This document shows, one piece after another, positions 30,821 through 44,896 of a stretch of DNA of 64,000 bases. Both the position numbers and the translations under genes were made by a program. Below the pieces are notes generated by a model, which worked only from the letters and a program-made list of their open reading frames with translations, did not search any database and was not told the DNA's origin. Every line of letters begins with the position of its first letter. Positions within the stretch are counted from its first letter, which is position 1. The stretch is from Nigrospora sphaerica (Eukaryota > Ascomycota > Sordariomycetes > Amphisphaeriales > Apiosporaceae): positions 1,914,501 through 1,978,500 of the forward strand of contig JAGVVL010000018.1 of the NCBI GenBank assembly GCA_018287875.1. Direction: 5' to 3'.

Positions 30821-33800
30821 CATGTCGAGCCGAGGACCCTTCCCGTCCCGACCAACCACGTGAATAAGATTACACGTTGGCGACCGTTACGCGCGTGTGT
30901 GTTTGCGCGCGCGCGTGGGTAAGCCATACGGGTGTGAGGTATCCCAAGCCGTGTGGGAGTCCGTGTACTATCTCTCTTCCCCACACCATGCCGGCGTGCG
31001 TAGTGGTCCGTTCGGAGGAAACCCCGGAAAAACGGGTCAGAGCATACAGCAAGATGGCAGAGGAGGCCAGGCAGCTAACTACAGTGTTGATGACCTCGTA
31101 ACCCACGACATGTACCGGGGGGGTGGGTTCACGGTAATGAGTTGGCTGACCCGGGGGGAAGGGAGAGGCAACACTGCCAGACACCGGGCGCGTGGCTCGC
31201 TCCAGCTCGGACCAGGGCTCTATTCTATTCGTGGCGTCCGTTCTTATTATCGATTTTCCCTTCTTCTCATTTGCCCGCCACGGGGCGTGTTGGCTCTCGA
31301 CTAGGGCCGAGGGGAGGGGGCTTGTTTTCCGGTCCCGGGTCCCTGGTGCGCGGCTGGGTGCCGAGCTCTATGCCTGTTTTGGGTAATGTGATCGCGGTGG
31401 CTCCCTCGTTTGCTGTTTCATTTTTCGTCTTTTTTGCTTCTTCCTGTCCGCGTAACCAAGCCAGAGATCTTCATATCGACATCGTTCCTGGCTTACAGCA
31501 CCCAGCGCGTTGCCGGTAACGACACGACCGGGGGACCATATGAAGGTGGACTGGCGGTATGGGGCAGAATCACACCCAGCCCTGCGAAAACCGCCGCCGT
31601 TTAGGACAAGGGCACCCATACATCCACACGTATACTACTACACATGCCCGCGCCCGCGCCCGCGCCCACGACGCGCGCCCGCACAAAGTCCCTGGCAGCG
31701 TAGCATCCCGGGGGGAGCACCGCCTCGCGCGCTCCCTCAGCCCAGCCCCTCGGTCCTGCCACGGCCGTCTCCCCCCCGGGATTCGTGCAGCTGCCCTCAG
31801 GGAGGGGGGGGAGCTGGGTTAATCTCGGGCCCTGGGCAAAAGGGTAAAGGGGATCTGTCTTCCCTGAAGCATGCACCGATTGGGAAGGGAGACATGGGGG
31901 GACCAGACCGGAGGGGAGAGGGGCAACGGCCGCGGCTGCGCGTGGGTTTACGAGGGCCTGGCTGATCCTTCTGTTCGGGTTCTGCTCCCCGACGAACACT
32001 CACGCACGCCCTACCCTCTCCCTCTCTCCCTCTCCCTCTCTCCGTGCCTCGGCCGGCCTGTCTGCCCGTCTTCTTCCCTTCCTCACCCCGCTCCCCCCCT
32101 TGGCCATGGGGCCTGGTCCCATTGCGCACAGAACAATCACGCCCCTCCCCCCCCCGGCCCAGAGGCAGAAGGAGGGTGGCCCCCAACGATCGCAATCGCC
32201 ATCGTGCTTACATACCGCCACCCTTGGGGGCCCTGGTGCTATGTGTGTGGGACGACAAATACCTAGGTACGTACCTACCTATACAAGTACGGACGGGGAG
32301 GCTGGAAGGGGGGGGCAGGCAAGGGGGGGGAGCCAAGGACTCGGTACTTTCAACGGCAATACGAATACATCACCAGCCAATCCGGCCGAGCCTTCACGCT
32401 ACGGGACATGTCTGCCGGCGCGGTCTACCGGAAGCGCCTATAACAAACCAAACAATGGAGCGGCAGGAGACAGAAGGAGACGCGGCAGCGTATAGTCGGC
32501 TGCCGGGACCGACGCGGAAACAGGGCCAGCACGGGGGGAGAGGGGGGCCCAGAAGCAACCATCGTTGAGAAGATCCTGCTGACACACGCTTATCAAGAAC
32601 CAAAGATCGACAGATCGCTCGCTTCGGAGGGCCCAACCATGCAGGGTGGTGCTTCTGGGAGAGAGGGGGGGGTGGTGTGCTTTGGTGGCCGCCGCAGTGG
32701 TGCCGCCAATGCTGCGCGCGCTGCTCGCCCACGGCCTCTGACACGCAAGAATCATCCGTTTCCCGGAGAATGCTGATGTCACTGGACCGTCGCCCCCCTT
32801 GTCACCAAAAAGACCAACATATAATGAGCAGGTGGGGGGGGGTCCGCGGGCGGGGGGGAAAGGCTCTGATGAAACCGTTTTTTTTTTTTCCTTTCTTGCT
32901 CTCTCTCCCTCTTACTCCCGCCCGCTCTCTCACCAATAGCCCGTGGCAGCCGGACCAGGTTCCTTGCCGGCAGGCAGACTGGCCGGGTCAGGACTCGTGG
33001 GAGATCTGCTGCATACACCGAAAATCATGACTCGCTGGGCGGGGAGAGAGTTACATTGGAGATTCGGGATCCAAGGCATTGGAAGCATCGAGGATCACCA
33101 GCGGGTAAGGGGGGGACGACGACAGGACCGACCGGGGGGGGGGGGGGAGGGACACGCAGCGTATTTCCACACACTATCGTTCCACCCCAGCACCGAAGTT
33201 GATGAGGGATCCGCCGGCAGGGGCAAAGCCATTGTCATCGTTGGCCCAAGGACGACGTCGATGTAACATGACGGCGTGCCGGCCGCCAGAGATGATCCCG
33301 TGCCGTTGGGCCATCCATACCCATTGCCGAAAAGTACTTGGGTCTATTGCTGTCGAGTCGGCACAAAGGCCGTACTCAGGAGCTCGAGGCGTCATGAACT
33401 CTGGAGAATGCCCATATGGAAAGAGGGGCAGCACGAACGCGTGGCTGCAGCCCCCTGCGGAGCCGGTTCCGTGTGCGTACTCTTCCATAAAGACTACGAC
33501 TTGTGTAAAGACGACGAGTATGTAGTGGTACTTGCTGCAGGTGGTACTGCCGTCGTACCAGCAGCAGGGATGGGTAGGCAAGGGTTTTTGCCTGGGCCAG
33601 GCCCAGTGCCACATGTCCTACATCGTCGTACTTCGTATGTAATCAATCACACAATCTTTCTCAGTGGGTCGGCCTGGGGCGGACTGAGTCTACCCGAACA
33701 GACTGAGACGGTATTCGGGACCTTGACGAAACCCTCTCGGCTCTGCTGCTGGGAGCCTGGGACCGACGGATATGCGCTCCCTCTGTTCGTCCGGCCGGCG

Positions 33801-36800
33801 ATGATAGGGTAGGGCGAACGAGATTGTGCGCGGGTGAAGTGGGTGGAGAGGTCTCCTCCGATGTGCGGCAACGGTGGTGGCCCTCGGTCATCGTCATGGG
33901 TTCGGTGCGCGGGGTGACATGAGAATTCTTTATTGCCCTGATAAGTCACATCGAGCCAAGATATGGAGGCTTATTAGCTGGCCAGCTGCTGCTCGTATGT
34001 ACAACGGTACCACATACGAGAGAAGATAGTCCTTAGTGCCAACTCGGAAGCGATGGGACTGGGTACCGACCGACATAGCAATAAGAGGCCTAATATAGGT
34101 CTGCATGGCGGACCAGGGTAAATCCCCCCACCTCACGCTTCCTCATCTCACGCCGTTCAAGGTTTCCCATGCCTCCCGGGTCAACGGTTTCGAGGGGAGA
34201 GCAAGATAGTCGACTCCGCAATGGGTGGAGGACACCGGTGAATAGATTGACTCTTTTAGGCCCCGTCCTGAGTTCGCCAAGGGGAGCCGATGTGGTGGGC
34301 CTCGTTACACAGTACACGGTGCTATGTGAGACCGTAGTTTATTGCCGCGGCGCAGAAAACTCGCAAAAACCCCGTAACAGCTGATGGACGGCCAGTCGAA
34401 CGGAAGGGCAGAACGTCGATACTGGGTCGCATGGCCCATTAGCCTTGTCGCCCTTAAGGACCGGATCCGCCTCAAATCCCGCCGCCACTGTACGTACAGG
34501 GCGAGCAAAGGCCGAGATGAAAGCCGAGAACACCAGGCCCGGGCTGGGGAACGTGGCCCTCTGTCTGGTCCTTGGCGGCAGGCAGGCAGGCAGGCAGCGA
34601 AGGTAGGGCAGACAAGCCATCCATCCCTCGGGAGAGCGCGGGAGCCCGATCCAAGCGATGTTTACGGCTGGCTGCGAATAGTGTGTCGGTAGAAAAAGCA
34701 ATATCTTTAGGAGGCGCCCCGGCTCCCGGGCCTCGAGATGAGGCCGCGCCAGATGCTAGCCAGAGAGCCAAGAACCGGCCAATGCCCGAAGATGTGCAGA
34801 TGAGCTAGGCGAGCGCTTGACCTGGCCAGCGGGACAGGATAGACTGGCTGGCAGACTGGCTCACTGGCTGGCATCTCCGTCAGGCCATTATGACGGCCTC
34901 GACTGCCGTAGAAGCGGCGTGGCGCCTGGGGAAATGGCGGTCATCCTCACTCACGACCCATTGCGGAACTAAGTTGAGCGGCCAGGGCTGGCAGGGCAGC
35001 CCCGGGCCCAGGGGGAAGGGGGAGGGGTGAATGCCTGCTGCAAGGGTAAGCAAAGACCCTATACCATGCCTGGGCGCTACTACAGCTATACTGGCCGTAC
35101 CTGATATGGCTACAGCCCTGCGCTGCTGCGTAGGCTGGCCCGCCGGCTGGGGCCACGGCGCTGGGTGCTCGCTCGTGTCGGTGGACGCCCCGACGGGAAG
35201 GGACGAGGCGATGAGGCAGGAGAGGAAGCGGCAGTAGCAGTCGCAGTCGCAGCCGCAGGCGTACGTGATACGCCAGGGCAATGGAAATTTCCTCTGCAGC
35301 GTCGATGAGGGGGCACCACCATGTGAACCGGCTGCGTGTGTGCATCGTCCTCGGACTGACCTGTGGGCGGGTTGTCCTGCAAGCAACCCTTGGGTGATCG
35401 CCGTGATTCCCGAGAGGTCACCAGGGTACCAAGTAGGTGCCAAGCACCAGTTTGGCTGGACGGGGCCTGTGGCATCCAATCCCAGGGCGGGCGCGAGATG
35501 TCGGTCAGGATCTGACCCATCCATCCTCCAACCGTCATAGGTGCGCGGCCCCGTTCCCAGTGGCCGCGATGCCTGCCTTCGGCGCCCCTCCGCCCAGGCC
35601 TATGTAAGCAGACGGGCGGCGACGAATCCAGTAAGCATATGAGAGGGCATTGACCAACTTGGGCGGCATGAAGGCTGTGATTGCTCACGAGCTGGGCGGA
35701 CGCTGTGAGGTGGGGGAGGGTTGGTCGTGGGACGCAGCAGTTCGGCACACCCGAGCGCTGAAAGTGCCCATGCACTCCAGACCACGAGTGTCGCTCTCCA
35801 CGGAGCCGGGCAAGACGAGACCGCCGCCGCCGCCGCCGCCCAAAAGAAAAAAAAAAGCAGGCGCCGCAGCCGCAGCTAGACGGCTCTGCTTAGCCCCCCA
35901 CGATCTGTTTGTCGGTGGGAAGGGCTGCGAAGAAAGCGGATCGTGGATTAAGTTTGCCCATCAGCTGCCGTCATTTGTAACTCAGTCCACGTACCTACCT
36001 TAGTTACCTTACCTGCAAGTCGACCTATCTACCCACCTACTCCTTACTTACTTTTCTAATTAGGTAGGCACCTTAGGTAAGCAGTGAGCTAGTACCATCC
36101 ATACCTACGGGGAAGGCGCGCGCGCACACACATACACACACACATCTAGAGACGGGACCGATCGAGGTTCGATAAGATCTAGCTAAGTATGTGCTAAAAA
36201 GTCAGCCCGGCTTTGCCCAAAATCCAGGGACCGCCCGTATTCCATCTAAAACCCGGGGCCCGCCTAAGCACACAAGCCCAACCTTAGCCCGGGGCGTCCA
36301 GTCATCGCGGGTGCCGACGCCATGTCCGCATTGACGCGCGAATGCACCACGGATCTAGCCATCGTCACGCGCCGGCGGACGTGCCCACCCCTAGCCAGGT
36401 CAGCCAGGCCTTTTTTTTGTTCGTGAGGCCCTTGACCGCACGGATGCCACCGCCCGGGAGTTGGGCGGTCTTGAGGCTAGCTTTGCGAGTGGAAAGACGC
36501 TAGAAGGAGTGGACATCAGGCCAGCTTGCAACTTGCAATCTGTTGACCGTTTTTTTGGTATGTTTGTGTCGGGGACCCCTCCCCCCTCCCAGGATAGCTG
36601 AATGCCCATATCGTGCACTTGGGAACGAAGCACTGCCCCGCTCGCAGCCGCGCGCGCCCTCGCTCATTTCAGGCTCCGCTGCGCCCACGTCAGGGTCACA
36701 GCGGCAACACCTCATATCACCAGAGTGGCGGTTAATAGTTGAACTTCATGCGTGCGCCGCCGGCGCCGGGGCGCAATAAATAGGGATGTGCTATAGTAAA

Positions 36801-37217
36801 CCGAGGGTCGCGACGATATAGCTGGGTCGAGCCTATCTTGGTCGGGAAGATCCTGGCTACGATCACCGAGCTGTGTAGATCAGCCCTTACCGCATTCGGG
36901 AATACTGTCGCCGGGCCTACATGCAGATTCGGCCTGGCGTGTCTGGCCGTCGCCCGCTCTTTCGGATCAGTCACTCAGCCTTCCGCACACCCCCTTCCCT
37001 CCCCCCCCCCCTGGACCTGATTTGCTCCCACTGCGTGGCACACGGGGCCTTCCGGCCTTTGCCCGGTGCGGACGCGGCTGCGCGAGCGGGCGGGCGCGCG
37101 ACGATGAAGGGGTCATGTGCCCCGTACGGCGTACATGGCCAGGGAGACAGGTACGTACATGAGGAGGTAACTTTGGCGTCGTATCGTGGCCGGCGATCAT
37201 GGTATGGCTGCTGGAAC

Positions 37218-37238
37218 GGGGGGGGGGGGGGGGGGGGG
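37218..37238. repeat. Poly(G) tract, 21 bases
   Basis: Twenty-one consecutive G residues, the longest G homopolymer in the window. Long G runs like this are prone to sequencing and replication slippage and can form G-quadruplexes. Confidence 0.9.
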
Positions 37239-38755
37239 TGGCGCATCCAATCCAATGTGGCTGTACGGAGAGGGGGGTCTTGCTCACTCAGGCGACGCCG
37301 CTTTCGCCCGCCTGCTCTCCCTCTCGCTCCCTCTCTACTCAATATGTATCCGCGCGAAGTGGACGGAGCGGGCATGTGGGACTCACAAGCACCACCAAAT
37401 ATGGACATTGAGGACCGGCCGTGCCCCCCTTAACCTCAGGTACCGAGCCGGATGCCGGGCGATGCTGGTGGACGGCCGCTGATCTGATTTCCACCGTGAG
37501 GCGGGACGATGGCGACGATTAGACGACGACACCGACGATCGCAACGTCTGCGTCTCGCTACCCTCACCTATGCAGACTCGACGTTTACAGTATGTACGTA
37601 CTCGTAGTAGCCGTAACTGCGCTGCTGCAGGCCGTGCGTGCGTACGTGACGGACGTGCTGATGTAGCTGGGGAAACCAAAAACCAGACCGGGGGGGGCTC
37701 TCATCAGACGACCCTGATCGACAGTTGGGGGAGGGAGAAGGCATGACGACGGCGAATCCCCCATCTCCAAGGAACGTGGCAAAGCGTGCGCCCATCATCC
37801 GTAACAGTTACAGCTTCAGGGCCATCATGCACGAAGTAACCTGCGGTAGATGCGCAGCTCGACTGGCCCGGTCCAGGGCCAGACCGTGGGATGACGGTGA
37901 CACACGGTCACAGATGCGCTGACCCATGCTGTTTGAGCCCTTCCCAAACAAGAACCAAGGCCGCACGTCATGTCGTGAGGGAGTTGCCGGCCAGTTGGAA
38001 CGGCAGCGACCGCCAGATCGCCTCCCGCGGAGGGCCCTGGAGATGACGTGAAAGCATCCCCAGCTGTCCTCGCCACGGCTATGTCTTTTGCCGTCCCCAT
38101 CCCAGCGCTGGGGGTGTTTCGTCTGGTCTCGCTACGCAGCGTGGCGTGGGCGTGTACCAGAGAAACCCGGCCACAGGCCAGACGATCGCCGCGCCCTTGC
38201 CATCCATCGCTCAGGGGGCGTGTAATCCTGGCCGCCAGAAGAGTATACTACGTACGACAGGGTTTAGGGGGTATGCACATCATGGTTCATGGTTACGGCG
38301 GGTGAAGTTCGATGTGAACTACTTGGTGCCAGTAGCGTGCACGCATATACGAAGCATGAAAGACATGCTTTTCCAATCCCCTTAATGGGAAAAGTTGAGG
38401 TTTCTAAAGCGGTATGCGTGACAGCAGGTAGACAAGCGTAGGCGTCTACTATTTCCAATATATATACCCGCCCATGCAGCCCACCGTGTAGAGCAGCACG
38501 TTGCTGCATGCAGGTCTACGTACATACACACTATAGGTTTTGATGGATCTATGCCCATCTGCATACATCCCTATTTGTATGCGCTTTGTTTGATCCGAAG
38601 AAGCGCGCGGGGGGGGGGGGGTAATAGTACGCAAGGAAAGGACGACGGAGGGACGGGTATTGGCGTGTGCACATGCTTCATACACGTGGTCGGTCGTCGG
38701 CTCTAGAAAACGAACCGACCAGGGTGGGGAAGAGGGGGTGCAAGAGAGAGACAGA

Positions 38756-38756
<1 letters not shown>

Positions 38757-38814
<58 letters not shown>
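38757..38814. repeat. (GC)n-(GA)n compound microsatellite
   Basis: A short GC alternation (38757-38766) runs directly into about 24 uninterrupted GA copies (38766-38814). It creates open frames of alternating Arg/Glu on one strand and Ser/Leu on the other. Confidence 0.95.
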
Positions 38815-38817
<3 letters not shown>

Positions 38818-40001
38818 GAGAGCCGGGAAGAGCGTCCGAGGTAGCGCCGTCGTGGGAATACGACCCCCAAACTCGAGAGCCTGGAGCGACTGAGGAGAGG
38901 GAAAGAGCCCTTGTCCGAGTGTAAAAGGCCTCGTAGGCTGGATTGGCTGGGTTTGCGGACTGGACTGGGTATGCTTTTGGCCGGCCCTGGGCGGCAGGCC
39001 CTTCGACGGGGTCTAGATGACGCAGCCCGGACTGGCCCAAGAGGGAAACAGGGCGCACGATATCACGTTTTTTCCCCAAGCCCGCCAACGGCAGGTCGCG
39101 AGTCGAGTCGGCCGGGGTCAGCCCGGGCGGGCAGGGGCAGACGGGCAGGGATCCCAAAGGGCCGCACAAGGGCTGATCTCTCGAATTCAACCGTTGGACG
39201 AGCTGCATCCCCCATTCGGCCTAGACCAATTCGACCAGCCTGGCGTCCTTAGCACGTATCAGACAACGAACTAACGGCTCTTGTCTACTTCGTACCAAGC
39301 CAACAAGCGAGGAGGCACTGCCGGGCCATCACGTCGCCTGCTGTTCGCGTTCGCTCTACTGCCGGCCGCCTGTCGTCGCCCGTTCTCTCCAACCGCGAGC
39401 AATATACTACTACTACTACTACTCACTAATTACCTCGGTGGGCGCGGGCCACGATCGCAGTCGTGCTCGCTAATGCAAGCACTGCGTACGGAGTACCGCG
39501 TATCCATCCGCCGTGGGTGCTGAAAATGGGTGTCAGCACTTAGTCGTCCACATAGCCAGACACCCACTGCACACATCCCGTCATCTCCAGAGATCCTGAG
39601 TGGTGGGGTCGATCATCAGACGGAACCTCCAGCTTGGAGACCTTCGTGCGCCCGGTACGTACCCATCGTACATACTACAACTACAGGCTCAACCAACCAC
39701 GATGTACGGAGCGTGTACCTACACACCCACAGGTACGTGCGTACCTACAGAGCCGGGGGCGTGAACAGTGGCAGGCCAGCCACGGGGATAAGGATGTGAC
39801 GGAACGGGACAGGACTGGATGCCACATGGGGATGGGCCCGGAGCGGCGGGCGTCGATCCCTAGGCGCTGGTGGTGGTGGATTTGCTGCTGCTTCTGCTGC
39901 TGCTGCCGCCGCCGCCAGTCTAGGGAAAGCCACCACATTGGGATTTTCTCCTTGTACTTGCATACGCAGTACATCCCATGCTTCCAGATGGATACCAAAT
40001 C

Positions 40002-40005
<4 letters not shown>
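38815..40005. other. Gene-poor region, part 3
   Basis: No supportable gene. It includes a (TAC)n run of about six copies near 39405-39423, a TACGGAGTAC motif near 39487, and an interrupted CTG/CCG stretch near 39886-39917. Confidence 0.5.

Positions 40006-40067
<62 letters not shown>
40006..40067. repeat. (CA)n dinucleotide microsatellite, 31 copies
   Basis: An uninterrupted CA repeat of 62 bases, followed by interrupted CACATACA sequence to about 40080. It yields apparent His/Thr or Val/Cys ORFs that are not genes. Confidence 0.96.
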
Positions 40068-40072
<5 letters not shown>

Positions 40073-43000
40073 ACATACATACGGCAGCCGAACGCAACGC
40101 AGCCAACACAGCCGCTGTGGGCAGCGTTGCACTAGACGTCCCGACCGGTCTGCGCGTATACGACGAGGGGCTCTCCCGTGGCCGCCAGCCCCGGCGCCCA
40201 TTCATCCTGCAACTAACTGTCTAGAGCTGTCCAGTCCCTGTATGGAGAGATGTTTATTAGGAGTGGGTAGGGATGATATGGAAAAACATACAACCGGGGG
40301 GGTGGGTGGATGTGCAACTACATGGATCGTACATATTCGACCGCCCAAACGCTATACGTACTTACTTCTTAGGTAGTACCTACCTACAAACCTTACCTAC
40401 AGGGCGGTTTAGCCCACGACAGACATACGGAACCGACGTCTGTGCATCCATCCTCCTTCACATGGCATGGCACTTTCATGGGGGGTTAGGGCGGGCGGCA
40501 GAAATGGGGACGGCAACGGCACATGTCGTCACCAACGACGGCTCGACCTGAAAAACAGGACGGAAATTTGAACGCCAACGGCCGCGGGCACCATTGGATG
40601 GCGCGACGCAGGCGGCACATACACACGGCTTTTTCGTCCAATCTCCCCCCTCAGACGACGGGCTGGCTAGCTTGGCCAGCCCGCCTCGCCTCGAGTCTCC
40701 ACGGCTGCGTGGCGTCTTTCTGGCGCCGTTGGGCCTTGCAGTGCTAAAGATGCGCCTGTCTTAGCTGGACGCACGTGCGCTGGGAGGCTGTCATCCCATT
40801 GTCTGCTCGCGTCTAGAGTTGCAGCATGTACCTGTCAATCCGGCGGCTGTCCTCCCGCCGAGCTGCTGGCCAAACGTGGCTGTCCTTACAAGGTATCTCG
40901 ATCCCCTCGCTGGTAGACGCCCTGCATGCACGCGCCTCTCTGGGAACGTGTAAACGTCCACATCTCTAGTAGCGGCAGCCACCCGCCAACGAAAAGAAAC
41001 TACGGGGACCTGTGGTCAGCGTGCCTGAGGTCGACTGATCTTATCCATCCCATGTCCCATCAACCAGCCCCTGCGATTGCACACCCCATTCATCAGCACA
41101 TCCCAAGTCTACCTTGCGTACCTACATACCTACCTGCCTACCTACCCGTAGGCGGGAATATCTACGGCACCCCTGTGTATCAGTTCTGGTCCTGCCTGGT
41201 CGGGGATATGCGCAGGCAGCAATGCCGTCGGAACTGCGGAGCGACGACTACGATCGCTGTGTCGCTCGCTCACGATGCATAGCACAACGAGTCGAGTCTC
41301 CCCGGCCTGGCCGGCTGCTCGCCGAGCCCGGCTGCCGCCAGTATCCGACCTGGTTCCGCCTCACTGATTATGCGCACCCGCAAACCTCCCCTGGCCCCCT
41401 CTCCCCCCGCGCTCCAGCGTTAGACCTGGGCTGGTTCCTGGGCCTTGGCCTTTGCCGGATGCTGCTCGGAACCTCGTCCATCCATGTGGTTGCCCTCACC
41501 TTTGGTGTTTCGTCCCCGGGACACAGGAGTCGAATGCAGGCGGGACAGGGGCCCATGCAATGTATCATGGTCCGAACAACCCTAGCCTCGCTGCTGTAGG
41601 GGCGGTCGATCACGGACCCCTATCAGGCCCGGTTGGGTGCAATTCACCATGTAGCGAGTCCGAAGGGAGGGAGGTACCTCCGTCAACCCTGGGTCCCGAG
41701 AAGGGCCAGTACCCTGGCCGCGCACTTCCCACCCCCCTAGCACTAAGCGAGCCGCGCTACCTGGAGTCATGTCGACGATCATATGAAATTAGGCTTTTTG
41801 TTTCTGGAAAGCTCCGACAGTTAACAGAAACAAGTCGCTCGGCCACGTCCCCGGCCAATGGCCCGGTTCCCACGGCGGCAGAACAGGTACAGACAACGGT
41901 TTTGTAGTGATCGCCCACATGCGACAGGAACAGCCCAGGCCGGGCACGGCACGGCACATGCCACGCCTGCCCTCCCCAAGGTTGGGCCACTCGGGGTCAG
42001 CCGGCCGGGCGGAGTAGCCGGCAGGTCGCTGGCTTGGGTTCCAGTCCGGCGTTCTTCGGAGGCGGACTGGGCAGGCCTCGAGCCGTCCGATGTGCTGGGC
42101 AGAGAGAGGCCTTGAGGCAGTAGAATACGCGACACGAGCCGGCTCTGCCGCGAGCCCGTCCCATCAACCGTCTCGCCAGCCCGGCTCAATCTCCAAATCG
42201 TGGCCCATGTGGAGCCCCGCCATCTCAAGTTTGGGAGCGTAGTCCCTGTCTAGATCAACAGAACTCATCAAAGCCCGCCCGTCCGATTGCCCGACTCGTT
42301 TTGGCTGAACGGCACGCTCGCGCTGGGTACGGACGTGGGCTCGACCGTCTAGGCCAGTGCGGAGAGACCGCTGGTTCGCGCGCGCCCGTCGTCATCGCAT
42401 CGGGCGGGCGGGCTCTTCGCAACCCACAAGCCCAACACGTGTACAATGACATGGCCTCCCCAGCGCTCAACGCCGTAACGCGGCTGCTCGTGCTGCCGAG
42501 CGGTTTGCTCTGTCGGGCCCGGCCCCATGCGTCGTCGCGTTTCCGTGCCCTCGGTTTCTCCTTGCGGGCGAGATCGGACAATCTGCAGCAAGGTCTAAAC
42601 GGATCAAAACATTATGGAACAGAGACGCAAGTCATCCGAAAAAGCCAACAGCAGAAGACATGGGCTGACAGCTGCAGGGCCCCATCGAACTAGGCTCGTG
42701 GGGACGAACGGCATAAGATCAGCTCGACAATCCGGTCACAGCTCGAGCTGGGCAGGGCCTCCCCGTACGGCGACGGCCACTTGATGAAGCTCTCGCAGCG
42801 TCACCCCATGACCAGCCGCCCGGCGCTCGACTCGGTTGTCGTCTCAAGTCGCTCCCCGTGGCCGGCAAGGATCCTTGTCCCAAAACATGAACCCTGTCGG
42901 GCGTTCAGGGGGGTCACAGACCAAGCCCTCTCTGCCGGCCTCATGTCCCGATAGGGAAATAGTGGCCCGGGAGTGCCATGCGCCTCGCACTCCAGAGGGG

Positions 43001-43923
43001 AGCCGTAACGGGCAGGGAGGAGGGTACTTAGCTGTCCGCTCCACGACCAGGATGGCCGCCTATCCAGAGACGTTACAGGGAAAAGCTTATGGGCCACTCC
43101 CCTCCCCCCATAAGGCCCTCCCTTCTGCACGAGCAGGCAGGCCAATGGCCGTTCGACCACCCACGATCCCTGACCGGCCCCAACCCCAGTCGCTGGGGTT
43201 CCTCTCTTTCACACACACACTCACACATCATCACCCCCCCCCCTCCCGATCCAGCAGGGGGCTACGGACTAGTCTATACGTACCGAGGCCCCTCCCCCTT
43301 GCTGCGGGACTGGCCTACCCATACCATACGGGGCCACCTGGGTGGACAAGCATCTCAGGGATCACATCGATGCATCTGCGGTCTGAGCTCAGGCGTTAAT
43401 AGGAGTCGCTATATGTACATGCCGAGGACGCAGGAGTACTTTCGCTACCGGCGATCAACGATTCCCTTCATCCCACCTCGCCCTGCGTCCTCCCAAGTTC
43501 TCATCCAGCCCCACCGACAATTTGTGACAGCCGTCTGTTCAGGGATTACCTTGGGGATTGACGCTTGATCGTCCTCCTAGTGAACCTCCGGGAGATCTGG
43601 TAGATACATGTACATCCCAACCCTCCTCGTCTATCGTTCACCCAGCCATACATAAGTGCCCACCACCCCCATCCATCCCATCTCTTCTCATCCCACGAGA
43701 ACGCCAATAAACAACGAGCGATACTGGTCCTATCCTCCCTTGGTCGACACGCACATAGCCCGTCTATACACCACACACTTAATCCACGACAGCCCCCTCC
43801 CCCCCTCTGTCAACCGCTATTCTTAATACCAACGTCGGCAATCCACCAACACACCACCATTACTACACCCATCACCAACACGCGAACTCGTTTCTTCCGT
43901 CCTCTCTAGACCTCATAAATAAA
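40068..43923. other. Upstream region of the flbC-like gene
   Basis: No separate gene is supported. CCTACC-type words cluster near 40375-40400 and 41115-41150. The last several hundred bases (about 43570-43920) are C/A-rich and G-poor (many cccacc, caccaac, catccc words), the texture of a fungal promoter and long 5' UTR reading into the ATG at 43924. An alternating purine/pyrimidine CACACACTCACACA tract lies near 43210. Confidence 0.5.
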
Positions 43924-44896
43924 ATGGCAACCGCGATATACGCAGCTCAGCCCGGTGCTCAGTACGGTTACCCGCAACCCCCTCCCTCGCCCCCCATGGA
44001 CGACACGGCACGATGCTCCCTGCCTTCCATCTCCAACTTGCTGGTCATGGCCGATGCCGGCTCGCCCACCACCGAACAGTCTCCCGCGTCTCAGCAGCAA
44101 GGTAAACCACCCCCCCGCGTTTCAAGACGGCGCCTTTACGCAGGATGCTGACCCTCCCGCAGCGCAATCCGTCAAGTCCGAGACACGGCCCAACTCGTCG
44201 CACTACAGCTCGCGCACCGCTCTGCCCCCGACCCCGCCCATGAGCTCCGATGCTTCATTTGAGGGTCACCACTCGCCTTCCACCAAGTCGGTGAGCCAGA
44301 TGTCAGTTGTCTCGGCGCCCAGCTACTACTACGAGAGCACGCCGCCGCTGGAGAGCGACCTGCAGCGCCAGCACATGGCCCCTCGCGCTCCCGTCCAGGC
44401 CTCCCCCTACCCTCCGCAGACTTTCCAGCCGCCCCAGTACCTGGCCCAGCCCCCCATGGCCACGTACTACCAGGCGCCGGCACCGCCGCAGGTCTCCGGA
44501 CTTTACTACCAGCGCCCCCTGCCCCAGGTAAGCAACCCACGCGCGCCGTCCACCGAGGCGAAGGCAGCCGGCTAACCCAAGTAACAGGCTTTCCCTTCGT
44601 TGCCTGTGGCCGTCTCTCTGGCACCCGCTTCGGGCCCCAGCCCATGGCAGCACCACCACTACATCTCGCCCTCGTCCGCTGCGTCGTTCCCGCAATCCCA
44701 GGACCGGTACATCTGTCAGACGTGCAACAAGGCCTTCTCCCGGCCCAGCTCTCTGCGAATTCACAGCCACTCGCACACGGGCGAGAAGCCTTTCAAGTGC
44801 CCGCACTCGGGGTGCGGCAAGGCATTCAGCGTCCGCAGCAACATGAAGCGACACGAGCGGGGCTGCCACAACTTCGAGTCGGCCTCTCTCCACTGA
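43924..44896 (+). CDS. flbC: C2H2 zinc-finger transcription factor, FlbC-like conidiation regulator (283 aa, 3 exons)
   Basis: FlbC is an ascomycete C2H2 activator of conidiation with two fingers near its C terminus. Exons are 43924-44101, 44163-44527 and 44588-44896. The introns are 61 bp (phase 1, gctgac branch, GCAG) and 60 bp (phase 0, gctaac branch, ACAG). The start context aataaaATGGC is favourable. Residues 1-180 are Pro/Ser/Tyr/Gln-rich like an activation region and contain [12 protein letters not shown] near 33 and [12 protein letters not shown] near 80. Finger 1 (about 224-247) is CQTC-X12-HX3H; finger 2 (about 254-279) is CPHSGC-X12-HX4H, joined by the canonical linker [10 protein letters not shown], ending 4-8 residues before the stop at 44894-44896. 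The finger block [19 protein letters not shown] is characteristic of the FlbC-like group as I recall it. It is the only supportable gene in about 32 kb. Confidence 0.87.

Larger units (their letters stand above)
29617..38765. other. Gene-poor region, part 2
   Basis: Nine kilobases with no gene I can support. It contains G15 (30806-30820), G14 (33134-33147), G21 (37218-37238) and G13 (38609-38621) tracts. A (GGCA)5 repeat lies near 34577-34597, and a CCG run near 35822-35840. A short TACC/GGTA-rich A/T-leaning patch (about 35990-36110) is followed by CA-like repeats near 36123-36148. Open frames overlap heavily on both strands and look compositional. Untranslated transcript or regulatory sequence for the distant flbC-like gene is possible but unproven. 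Confidence 0.5.
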
